A stretch of DNA of 14,588 bases, from the NCBI GenBank assembly GCA_021841795.1, contig JAKCDN010000024.1, forward strand, positions 1-14,588. Reading direction: 5' to 3'. Origin of the DNA: Acidobacteriota bacterium (lineage in GTDB: Bacteria > Acidobacteriota > Terriglobia > Terriglobales > Acidobacteriaceae). This document shows positions 9,436-14,588 of the stretch, in pieces. The notes below the pieces were generated by a model. That model saw nothing but the letters and a program-made list of their open reading frames with translations, made no database searches and was not told the origin of the DNA. Numbering within the stretch: position 1 is the first letter of the stretch; every line of letters begins with the position of its first letter. The position numbers and the translations under genes were made by a program.

Positions 9436-9476
9436 AAAAAATCCGGCCGAAACGCCGCGTCAGAGAGCGGCCGGAT
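9436..9476 (-). terminator. Intrinsic terminator-like hairpin, minus strand, with no obvious gene before it
   Basis: A perfect 9-bp inverted repeat, ATCCGGCCG (9441-9449) and CGGCCGGAT (9468-9476), with an 18-base loop. On the minus strand the stem runs straight into a T-tract (6 Ts including the stem end). No minus-strand gene ends here; it lies between the cupin and DUF2157 genes. It could end a small RNA, block read-through, or be an operator. Confidence 0.45.
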
Positions 9477-9688
9477 CTGCCCGCGGCGCGTGCCCCGCGT
9501 TTGCCCCGTCCGCATTCCCGCTCTCTGGTACCGCCCACCCCGCCCGCGTTAAAGTTTGGAGAGATCCGCTCCTTCTGCACGGCCTCCCGCATCTTATATC
9601 TGCCAACCCGCAATTCTGAGGTGATCCTATTTACAATGCCAGAGCCTACGCTGTTTCCAGCGCCACTTCATCACGGAGGATTCACACC
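9477..9688. other. Non-coding part of the DUF2157-cupin divergent region
   Basis: No gene is supported here. On the plus strand TACAAT (9632-9637) is a good -10 box without a recognisable -35 and could serve the cupin. On the minus strand TATAAG (9593-9598) is a 5/6 -10 box, also without a clear -35, pointing toward the hairpin at 9441-9476. The cupin ribosome binding site GGAGG is at 9675-9679. Confidence 0.4.
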
Positions 9689-10084
9689 ATGGAAATCAAA
9701 CGCGCAGGAACCCAGCCCTCCACCAAAGGACCGGAGGACTGGTTTACCGGCATCGTCCACATCGACCGCCTTCAGTCCGCGCCGGACCCGGCCCGCGTCG
9801 AGTGCGCCAGCGTCACCTTCGAGCCCGGAGCCCGCACCGCCTGGCACACCCATCCCCTCGGCCAGACCCTGATCGTCACCGCCGGCTGCGGCCGCGTGCA
9901 GCGCTGGGGCCAGCCCATTGAGGCTATCTGGCCCGGCGATGTGGTCTGGTTCGCTCCCGGCGAGAAACACTGGCACGGCGCCGCGCAAACCACGTCCATG
10001 ACCCACATCGCCATCCAGGAGCGCCTCAACGGCGCCACGGTCGAATGGCTGGAAAAGGTCACCGATCCGCAGTACAACGACTGA
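9689..10084 (+). CDS. Cupin, probable manganese-dependent (R)-hydroxynitrile lyase
   Basis: Single-domain cupin, 131 residues, cytosolic. From memory it closely resembles the acidobacterial hydroxynitrile lyases of Granulicella tundricola and Acidobacterium capsulatum, which reversibly split cyanohydrins to an aldehyde and HCN using Mn. The metal ligands of that group fall at identical positions: H53 and H55 in [10 protein letters not shown]59 in the same motif, and H94 in PGEKHWHG. Pocket residues A40, V42, H106 and Q110 also match in position. Cupin motif 2 is [15 protein letters not shown]. The start is firm: GGAGG nine bases before ATG. It stands alone, with a hairpin 11 bases after its stop. 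No cyanogenic or aldehyde pathway gene is nearby, so the natural substrate is unknown; a related lyase or decarboxylase-associated cupin role remains possible. Confidence 0.88.
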   Translation: MEIKRAGTQPSTKGPEDWFTGIVHIDRLQSAPDPARVECASVTFEPGARTAWHTHPLGQTLIVTAGCGRVQRWGQPIEAIWPGDVVWFAPGEKHWHGAAQTTSMTHIAIQERLNGATVEWLEKVTDPQYND

Positions 10085-10094
10085 GCGGCCCGCC

Positions 10095-10125
10095 GCGCCA
10101 AAGCTGCGGCCGCCGGCTTTGGCGC
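10095..10125 (+). terminator. Strong hairpin after the cupin gene
   Basis: A perfect 10-bp stem, GCGCCAAAGC (10095-10104) with GCTTTGGCGC (10116-10125), and an 11-base GC-rich loop, 11 bases after the cupin stop. It lacks a following T-tract, so it may be an imperfect terminator or a 3'-end stabiliser. Confidence 0.5.
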
Positions 10126-10217
10126 AGCCCGCCATCCCTTTCCGCCCCGGCTGCGGAAAAAGGTGGCGCCGGCGCACGGTTTCTCCGCCGGATTCAATAC
10201 TCTACAAATAGAACGCT

Positions 10218-10871
10218 ATGGCCACTCTCATCCCGCTCGGCGACGTCTCGCGGCGCACCCGGCGCTTTGCCCTCGTCACCCTGCTCATCATCGCCGTCAA
10301 CGCCTACGTCTTTTTCCGCGAGCTCGCCCATGGCAACGCCTTCGTCCGTCACTGGGCCGTCATTCCCATCCAGATCCACCACGGCCGCCATCTCCTCACC
10401 CTCGTCACCGGAACCTTCCTCCACGCCGGATGGCTGCACATCTTCGGCAACATGATCTTCCTCTGGGCCTTCGGGCCCGCGATTGAAGACGCCATGGGCC
10501 GTCTCCGCTTCCTCGTCTTCTATCTCACCGGCGGCGTGGTCGCCATGCTCGCGCAGGTCGCCGGCAGTCCCACATCCCACATCCCCTGCCTCGGCGCCAG
10601 CGGCGCCATCGCCGCCGTCATGGGCGCGTTCCTCGTTCTGTTTCCCCGCGACCGCATCCGCTCCCTGCTCTGGATCATCATCTTCATCCGCATCACCTAC
10701 ATTCCCGCCGCCCTGCTCATCGGCGTCTGGTTCCTCATCCAGTTGTGGAACGCCGGCGCCATTGCCACCGTGCAGTCGGGAGGCGTGGCTTATCTCGCCC
10801 ATGTCGGCGGATTCCTGTTCGGCGTCGTCACCGCCTGCCTCTGGACCCCGCAGCAGGCACGCTTCAACTGA
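10218..10871 (+). CDS. Rhomboid-family intramembrane serine protease
   Basis: Polytopic inner-membrane protease that cleaves transmembrane segments of client proteins. 217 residues with about six or seven hydrophobic helices. Catalytic serine S128 in GASGA and histidine H195 in AHVGGFLFG form the dyad. H74 and N78 (HIFGNMIFLW) supply the oxyanion hole. The L1-loop-type segment between helices 1 and 2 is present. All active-site residues are intact, so it should be active. Substrates cannot be read from context. The ATG has no Shine-Dalgarno; an AT-rich stretch, CTACAAATAG, ends a few bases upstream, hinting at a very short leader. It stands 133 bases after the cupin and 200 before trmD, and is probably its own unit. 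Confidence 0.93.
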   Translation: MATLIPLGDVSRRTRRFALVTLLIIAVNAYVFFRELAHGNAFVRHWAVIPIQIHHGRHLLTLVTGTFLHAGWLHIFGNMIFLWAFGPAIEDAMGRLRFLVFYLTGGVVAMLAQVAGSPTSHIPCLGASGAIAAVMGAFLVLFPRDRIRSLLWIIIFIRITYIPAALLIGVWFLIQLWNAGAIATVQSGGVAYLAHVGGFLFGVVTACLWTPQQARFN

Positions 10872-11071
10872 CGCCGCCCGAGCCGCCATTTATGCCACAA
10901 TCGAACTAGCGTCATGAGTCACTCGCCCGCGGAGCCGCGCGCGGCCCTCCGTTCGTAGCCTCGCGCATGGTCATCCTCAGCCCGGTCCACCGGACCAGTT
11001 GCGGCACGCCACGTCGAAGGAACCGCGGCGGTTCCGCGCCGGGCCTCTGACTCACCGCACGCTCGCCGCCT
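10872..11071. other. Rhomboid-trmD gap with repeat-like inverted element
   Basis: No gene is supported in this 200-base gap; a 14-codon frame from 10915 has no coding evidence. It holds GTCATCCT (10970-10977) and GTCGAAGGA (11013-11021), resembling the ends of a dispersed intergenic repeat remembered from acidobacteria. Between and beside them are two inverted repeats: GGTCC/GGACC (10984-10996) and GGAACCGC-G-GCGGTTCC (11019-11035). No convincing trmD promoter or Shine-Dalgarno was found. Confidence 0.4.
10970..11035 (+). repeat. Possible degenerate dispersed intergenic repeat with palindromes
   Basis: The element runs from GTCATCCT to the perfect 8+1+8 palindrome at 11019-11035. The words GTCATCCT and GTCGAAGGA in this order recall a widespread acidobacterial intergenic repeat. 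A weaker match, GCCATCCTGAGG, lies after trmD near 11899-11910. Only a genome-wide copy count can confirm it. Confidence 0.35.
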
Positions 11072-11884
11072 ATGCGCTTCGACATCGTCACCATCTTTCC
11101 CGGTTTTTTCGACAGCGTCTTCGCCCAGGGCATCGTTCGCCGCGCCCAGGCCGGCAATCTCGTCGAAATCCACGCCCACGACCTGCGCAGCTTCGCCCAC
11201 GATCGCCATCGCACCGTCGACGATCGCCCCTTCGGCGGGGGCGAGGGCATGGTGCTCAAGCCGGAACCGCTGGCCGAAGCCCTGCAATCCCTCGCCATCC
11301 CGCCCCGGCACCACCGCGACCCCGGCGGCGCAACCCGCGTGGTGCTGCTCTCGGCCCAGGGCCGCGTCTTCAACCAGGCCATGGCCCGCCAGTTCGCCCA
11401 GCTCCAGCGCGTGGTCCTGCTCTGCGGACGCTACGAGGGCGTCGACGAGCGCATCAACGACCTCTACTGCGACATGGAGCTCTCGATCGGCGATTATGTT
11501 CTGAGCGGAGGCGAGCCTGCCGCCGCCGTTGTCGTCGATGCCACCATGCGCCTCATCCCCGGCGTCCTCGGCAATCAGGCCTCCGGAGAGTTCGAGAGCT
11601 TCGGCGTCGCCGACGCGGAGATCGACGCCGACATCGACGGCGTTCCCCGCTCCCAGCACGGCTCCGGCGGACTGCTCGATTACCCCCACTACACGCGCCC
11701 CGCCGACTTCGGCGGGCTCCACGCCCCCGATGTCCTGCTCAACGGCGATCATGCCCAGATCCGCCGCTGGCGGCGCGAACAGCAGCTCCGCAAGACCCTC
11801 CGCAACCGGCCCGATCTGCTGGAACAGGCGCCGTTGAGCGCCGCCGACCGCCAGATGCTCGAGACCCTGCGCAACGGCGGCTAA
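11072..11884 (+). CDS. trmD: tRNA (guanine-N1-)-methyltransferase TrmD
   Basis: SAM-dependent, trefoil-knot (SPOUT) enzyme that makes m1G37 in tRNA and prevents +1 frameshifting. 270 residues; the usual length is about 230-255. Motifs: MRFDIVTIFPGFF at the N-terminus, GGGEGMVLKPEPL (55-67), the knot segments LLCGRYEGVDERI (116-128) and SIGDYVLSGGEPAA (138-151), and LLDYPHYTRP (201-210). The segment between ASGEFESF and LLDYPHYTRP is about 20 residues longer than in E. coli TrmD and is rich in acidic residues and Gly. The residue equivalent to catalytic Asp169 appears to be Glu (E175 in FESF), a substitution I believe also occurs elsewhere in the family. The ATG lacks a clear Shine-Dalgarno. 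It is separated from rimM by four unrelated genes and from rplS by a reversed gene. Confidence 0.96.
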   Translation: MRFDIVTIFPGFFDSVFAQGIVRRAQAGNLVEIHAHDLRSFAHDRHRTVDDRPFGGGEGMVLKPEPLAEALQSLAIPPRHHRDPGGATRVVLLSAQGRVFNQAMARQFAQLQRVVLLCGRYEGVDERINDLYCDMELSIGDYVLSGGEPAAAVVVDATMRLIPGVLGNQASGEFESFGVADAEIDADIDGVPRSQHGSGGLLDYPHYTRPADFGGLHAPDVLLNGDHAQIRRWRREQQLRKTLRNRPDLLEQAPLSAADRQMLETLRNGG

Positions 11885-12044
11885 CGCAATTCCTGCGTCG
11901 CCATCCTGAGGTCGCAGCACTCCAGCCCACGCGATGCGCGCAACCAGTCCGGACCGGTATCGGCGGATCTGGCCCCCGCCGGCCTCGACCGGCCTGCGAT
12001 AGAGCCTGCGCCCGGGCGCGCGTGCCCTGCCTGGCGCACAACGT
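11885..12044. other. Convergent gap after trmD, no gene seen
   Basis: GC-rich DNA between the trmD stop and the terminator of the opposing TonB-like gene. Short inverted repeats such as GCCGG/CCGGC near 11983-11998 are present but weak. I see no gene or RNA. The only strong terminator for trmD read-through is the shared hairpin at 12048-12077. Confidence 0.5.
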
Positions 12045-12077
12045 AAAGGGCCTGCCGCCAGGTTCGGCGACAGGCCC
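12045..12077 (-). terminator. Terminator of the TonB-like gene, possibly bidirectional
   Basis: The hairpin pairs GGGCCTG (12048-12054) with CAGGCCC (12071-12077), with an inner CGCC/GGCG pair set across one mismatch and a 6-base loop. On the minus strand it is followed by TTTACGTT. It lies about 28 bases past the TonB-like stop. The stem also stands 163 bases after trmD on the plus strand, though without a T-tract that way. Confidence 0.7.
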
Positions 12078-12105
12078 TCAATTCCACACCAGGCTGCGCT
12101 GCAGC

Positions 12106-12495
12106 TTAGCGCGTTACGTTGACCACAAGATTCATATCCACCGCGGTCGGCTGGTTATCAATCTTGCCGGGACGGAAGTGCATCTGGCTGACGGTCTCAA
12201 CCACACGTCCATCCACAAAGGGGCTGTACGATTTCACGACCTGGATGTTCTCAGGCTCGCCTTTCTCGTTGATGGTGAGAGCGAGTCCCACCTTGGCGCC
12301 TTCGGGGAGCAGTTCCATGCTCAGCCCCGCAGGCATTGTCAGAACCGGCGTCCCGAGCATCACTGGAGCGGTCACTCCGGTGCTCACGCGAACCGGGGTT
12401 GGGGCAGTGGCGTCGTCGGCCGGAGTGCTGGCTTTTGCCGCTGCGGATAGAGTCAGCATGGAAAGCAGGAGACTAGCTGCAAACATACGGCTCAT
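12106..12495 (-). CDS. Secreted protein with TonB C-terminal-like domain
   Basis: 129 residues. A signal peptide of about 22 residues (MSRMFAASLLLSMLTLSAAA, with an AKA cleavage site) is followed by a short Pro/Thr-rich linker and then a TonB-C-like domain: VGLALTINEKGEPENIQVVK, DGRVVETVSQMHFRPGK and a final beta strand VDMNLVVNVTR. True TonB keeps an uncleaved membrane anchor and a long proline-rich spacer, and neither is present here. It is therefore probably a soluble periplasmic relative rather than an energy transducer. GGAGG lies six bases before the ATG, so the start is firm. It has its own promoter and terminator and points against trmD and rplS. No TonB-dependent receptor or ExbBD gene is nearby. 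Its partner and role are unknown. Confidence 0.82.
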   Translation of the reverse strand: MSRMFAASLLLSMLTLSAAAKASTPADDATAPTPVRVSTGVTAPVMLGTPVLTMPAGLSMELLPEGAKVGLALTINEKGEPENIQVVKSYSPFVDGRVVETVSQMHFRPGKIDNQPTAVDMNLVVNVTR

Positions 12496-12530
12496 TTGAA
12501 ACCTCCATGGCGACGATAGTCACCGTCATC

Positions 12531-12560
12531 ATTGTTATCCACAAAGAATACGATTGTCAA
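12531..12560 (-). promoter_or_regulatory. Promoter of the TonB-like gene
   Basis: A consensus -35 TTGACA (12555-12560) on the minus strand is followed at 17-18 bases by TAACAA/AACAAT (12531-12537). An uninterrupted T8 run (12562-12569 on the complementary reading) lies just upstream and could act as an UP-like element. Expected leader about 29 bases. Confidence 0.6.
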
Positions 12561-12939
12561 CAAAAAAAATTAAGACACTGAATTTTAGCGAGTTAATGAT
12601 CAAGAAAGGCTCCAATTCTTAAATAACCGTGAAAAACGTCTGTTCTCAGGGCCGCCGATCATGCACATCCACGGGAACCCGTGCCCCATCCCGCGCCGAG
12701 CATCCCATCAGGCTCGGGCTCCAGTCTCCACGCCACGTTTTGAACCCCGCGGCCGAGGCCCGGCAACTCGCATCAGGCCGCGACGGCGGAAGAGCCCCGA
12801 ACCTCGTTGCCGCATCCCGGCGCGGGATTGAACGGCGCGCGCATTCTGTCTTCGGCGCGCGCGCTCAGCTTCGGAATGGAGCAATTCCCAAGATTCCCGC
12901 GGTCTTGCCACGCCCGATGCGCGAACTCGCGCGCGCCGT
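12561..12939. other. Non-coding stretch between TonB-like and rplS promoters
   Basis: The first 80 bases or so (to about 12640) form an AT-rich island in GC-rich surroundings. The rest is GC-rich without protein-like frames. A 114-codon frame on the plus strand (12629-12973) has a GTG start, no ribosome binding site and an Arg/Ala/Pro-rich translation, so it is not accepted. I see no RNA gene. Confidence 0.5.
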
Positions 12940-12969
12940 TAGGCACTTGCGCCCCTTCTTTGTTAAACT
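12940..12969 (+). promoter_or_regulatory. Candidate rplS promoter with extended -10
   Basis: TAGGCA (12940-12945), an 18-base spacer and TAAACT (12964-12969). The -10 box is preceded by TG and one base (12961-12963), making an extended -10. The start of transcription would be near 12976, giving a leader of about 50 bases. Confidence 0.45.
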
Positions 12970-12974
12970 GTGAA

Positions 12975-13022
12975 TTCTGCGTTCCTTCGCAGGAATCACA
13001 CTAGAAAGCCCATCGCAGGAAG
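12975..13022 (+). promoter_or_regulatory. rplS leader with duplicated Shine-Dalgarno-containing motif
   Basis: TTCTGCG (12975-12981) can pair with CGCAGGA in either of two 9-base direct repeats, TCGCAGGAA, at 12987-12995 and 13013-13021. Pairing with the first leaves the ribosome binding site free; pairing with the second would hide it. This is a structural reading by eye only. Confidence 0.4.
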
Positions 13023-13026
13023 AGCC

Positions 13027-13398
13027 ATGTCTATTCATCCCGTAATGCAGCGCCTGGCTGACAAGCTCAAGCGCACCGATTTGCCCGCCTTCGTCCCTGG
13101 CGACCAGATTCGCGTCCAGGTCAAAATCAAGGAAGGCGATAAAGAGCGCCTGCAGGCCTTCGAAGGCCTCGTCATCGCCATCAACAAGGGCGCCCAGGGC
13201 ACCTTCACCGTGCGCAAGATGAGCTTCGGCCAGGGTGTCGAGCGCATCTTCCCTTTCAACTCCAAGGTTGTCGACAAGGTCGAACTTGTCCGCAGCTACA
13301 AGGTCCGTCGCGCCAAGCTCTTCTATCTCCGCGGGCTCCGCGGCAAGGCAGCGCGCCTCCGGGAACTCGACCGCGAGACCGGCAAGGTTCGCGCCTGA
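13027..13398 (+). CDS. rplS: 50S ribosomal protein L19
   Basis: Large-subunit protein at the 30S-50S interface. 123 residues, close to the family's 115-120. Typical sections: [20 protein letters not shown], then [50 protein letters not shown] and GKAARLRE. The ATG at 13027 follows AGGAAGAG with 6-base spacing; an upstream GTG frame is rejected because it adds residues foreign to L19. It has its own promoter candidate and a strong terminator, so in this genome it appears to be a monocistronic unit rather than the tail of the rimM-trmD operon. Confidence 0.97.
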   Translation: MSIHPVMQRLADKLKRTDLPAFVPGDQIRVQVKIKEGDKERLQAFEGLVIAINKGAQGTFTVRKMSFGQGVERIFPFNSKVVDKVELVRSYKVRRAKLFYLRGLRGKAARLRELDRETGKVRA

Positions 13399-13490
13399 GC
13401 TGAGTTGCCGGCTGACAGACCGCGGCGCGCGGGCCTTCGGGTTCCGTGGCGGCGCATTTCAGCCCGCATCCCCGTAGTCCTCCCCAAGCA

Positions 13491-13523
13491 GAAGACCCCG
13501 GTCCAGGCCGGGGTCTTTCTTTT
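13491..13523 (+). terminator. Intrinsic terminator of rplS
   Basis: A 10-bp perfect stem, AAGACCCCGG (13492-13501) with CCGGGGTCTT (13508-13517), a 6-base loop and a T-rich tail, TTCTTTT (13517-13523). It lies about 95 bases after the rplS stop. Textbook form. Confidence 0.92.
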
Positions 13524-13986
13524 CCGCCTCCGCGCCCATTCGCCTGCACCGCCCGGCGCCCAGGTTTTTTCTTCCCTGCTTTGCCGATTATTTCCTCCCG
13601 CGGGCGCACAATGGATCCAGCAAGCGGGAGATCGTGGACAGCGCCCTGTGCCCGCGGCTGCGCTGGGCGCCGTTTGTGGGCTGTAACTCCTTTGCGGTCT
13701 AGATTCTGGCCGCAAGCCATTGAAAGCAGGAATGTTAGCTCATTTTATGTTCGCCAAACCGCTGAAAATAAACAGCTTCTTTGCAGGATCTATCCAAAAT
13801 ATTTTTTGCCGGCGTTGACCGCGCTCCAGCCGCCATCCACGCCGGCTGCGGTACCGATTCGCACCCGGATTCGCGCCCAGGATTCGCTCGACGCCGGCGG
13901 GCCGCGGGCATGGTCGCCACGGCATCACCGGGCGCGGGATCACGCTTTCAATCCGCTTTTCCACCTCGCCCGCGGCCGCTACTTCT
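13524..13986. other. Long rplS-rnhB gap with AT-rich island
   Basis: No protein-coding gene is supported in these 460 or so bases. A T6 run at 13565-13570 follows a weak CCTG/CAGG stem (13543-13564). From about 13715 to 13815 the DNA turns AT-rich. There, TTGAAA (13720-13725), a 17-base spacer and TTTTAT (13743-13748) form a plus-strand promoter candidate about 250 bases before rnhB. The palindrome AAAATATTTT (about 13797-13806) lies in the same island. It may hold a regulatory region, a small RNA or decayed sequence. Confidence 0.35.
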
Positions 13987-13992
13987 TATACT
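13987..13992 (+). promoter_or_regulatory. -10 box placing transcription start at the rnhB ATG
   Basis: TATACT (5/6 to consensus) ends six bases before ATG 13999, so transcription would start at or next to the start codon. No Shine-Dalgarno is present and no good -35 was found. This suggests a leaderless mRNA. Confidence 0.4.
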
Positions 13993-13998
13993 GGCCGC

Positions 13999-14588
13999 AT
14001 GGCCAGGGCTTCACTTTGCGGCTGGTCGCTGGAGAACGCCGCGCGGCGCGGCGGCGCGGCGCGCATCGCCGGCCTTGACGAGGTCGGGCGAGGGCCCATC
14101 TTCGGACCCGTCGTAGCCGCCGCCGTCATGCTTCCGCGGGGCTGCTCTCTTCAGGGGCTTACCGACTCCAAGCAGCTCACCGAAAGGCAGCGCGAAGACT
14201 TCGACGCCAGAATCCGCGCCTGCGCCCAGGCATGGGCCATCGCCGCCGTCGATGTGGAGACCATCGACCGCATCAACATCCGCCGCGCATCGCTGCTGGC
14301 CATGCGCACCGCCGTCGATCAACTCGCTCTTGCGCCCGATTTTCTGCTCATTGACGGCCGCGACACCATCGACTGGCCCTGCGCGCAACAAGCCGTGGTC
14401 AAAGGCGACGCGCGCAGCCTCTCCATCGCCGCGGCCAGCGTGCTGGCCAAGGTGCATCGCGACCGCCTGCTGGTCCAGCTCGATGCCGTCTATCCCGGCT
14501 ACGGTCTCGCCCGCCACAAAGGCTACGGTTCGGCGGAGCACCTGGCGGCGCTGCATCGCCTTGGCCCCACACCCCTGCACCGCAGGAG
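13999..14588 (+). CDS. rnhB: Ribonuclease HII, 3' end cut by window edge
   Basis: Endonuclease that nicks 5' to ribonucleotides in RNA-DNA duplexes, starting removal of misinserted ribonucleotides and helping clear R-loops. 196 residues are visible, nearly the whole protein; only the extreme C-terminus after TPLHRR is missing. The acidic active site is complete: D27 and E28 in GLDEVGRGP, D119 in LLIDGRD and D137 in KGDARSLSIAAAS. The GRG motif (30-32) and the closing YPGYGLARHKGYGSAEH are type II hallmarks. A short 20-residue N-terminal extension precedes the fold. It follows rplS in the usual order, but 600 bases away and beyond a strong terminator, so it is transcribed separately. Confidence 0.95.
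   Translation, partial: MARASLCGWSLENAARRGGAARIAGLDEVGRGPIFGPVVAAAVMLPRGCSLQGLTDSKQLTERQREDFDARIRACAQAWAIAAVDVETIDRINIRRASLLAMRTAVDQLALAPDFLLIDGRDTIDWPCAQQAVVKGDARSLSIAAASVLAKVHRDRLLVQLDAVYPGYGLARHKGYGSAEHLAALHRLGPTPLHRR

Noticed and set aside
9369..9515. 49-residue N-terminal extension of the DUF2157 protein
   Set aside because: Family similarity starts at ATG 9368, a promoter candidate lies inside the extension, and the extension crosses a terminator-like hairpin.
10915..10959. 14-codon frame MSHSPAEPRAALRS before trmD
   Set aside because: No Shine-Dalgarno, no attenuator structure with codon bias, and such short frames are expected by chance.
10194..11920. Long minus-strand frames opposite the rhomboid and trmD genes
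   Set aside because: They mirror the third-codon-position bias of real plus-strand genes with complete active-site motifs.
12528..12540. GATAACAAT resembling part of the lac operator
   Set aside because: Only half of such an operator is present, with no symmetric partner, and it coincides with the -10 region; taken as chance.
12629..12973. 114-codon plus-strand frame before rplS
   Set aside because: GTG start, no ribosome binding site, Arg/Ala/Pro-rich composition typical of non-coding GC-rich DNA; it also runs over the rplS promoter candidate.
13543..13570. CCTG/CAGG stem followed by six Ts as a second rplS terminator
   Set aside because: Only four clean base pairs with a poor inner stem; the strong terminator at 13491-13523 already explains the end of rplS.

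Overview
This GC-rich window is an ordinary chromosomal region, most likely from an acidobacterium (Terriglobia/Acidobacteriaceae type). That assignment is inference. It rests on a cupin that matches, residue for residue at the metal site, the manganese hydroxynitrile lyases known from Granulicella and Acidobacterium; on the style of the S16, KhpA and esterase proteins; and on a degenerate intergenic repeat of a kind remembered from that group.

Left part (1-5784, all minus strand). Reading in the direction of transcription: a putative esterase, a DinB-like metal protein, an ATP-grasp ligase, a LolD-type ABC ATPase and clpC, which runs off the left edge. Spacings of 75 to 310 bases suggest several transcription units. 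The esterase, DinB and ATP-grasp genes may form one small metabolic unit.

Middle and right part (6211-14588). This is the classic ribosome-maturation neighbourhood rpsP, khpA, rimM, trmD, rplS, rnhB, in the usual order and all on the plus strand, but opened up by unrelated genes. Between rimM and trmD lie a minus-strand pair encoding a DUF2157 membrane protein and a GDYXXLXY-type protein (4-base overlap), then a plus-strand cupin (probable (R)-hydroxynitrile lyase) and a rhomboid protease. Between trmD and rplS lies a minus-strand secreted TonB-C-domain protein with its own promoter and terminator.

The conserved genes act together on translation: S16 builds the 30S body, RimM assists 30S maturation, TrmD makes m1G37 in tRNA, L19 sits at the subunit interface, KhpA binds RNA, and RNase HII removes ribonucleotides from DNA. 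The inserted genes share no obvious pathway with them.

Non-coding signals include a textbook terminator after rplS, hairpin terminators after the TonB-like gene and probably after the cupin, a terminator-like hairpin in the rpsP leader, a duplicated Shine-Dalgarno-containing motif in the rplS leader that could form alternative hairpins, and AT-rich islands upstream of the TonB-like gene and of rnhB. I see no tRNA, rRNA, CRISPR array, insertion sequence or phage gene. No wholly new system is evident. The best leads are the cupin enzyme, the DUF2157/GDYXXLXY pair, the esterase-DinB-ATP-grasp group and the rplS leader.
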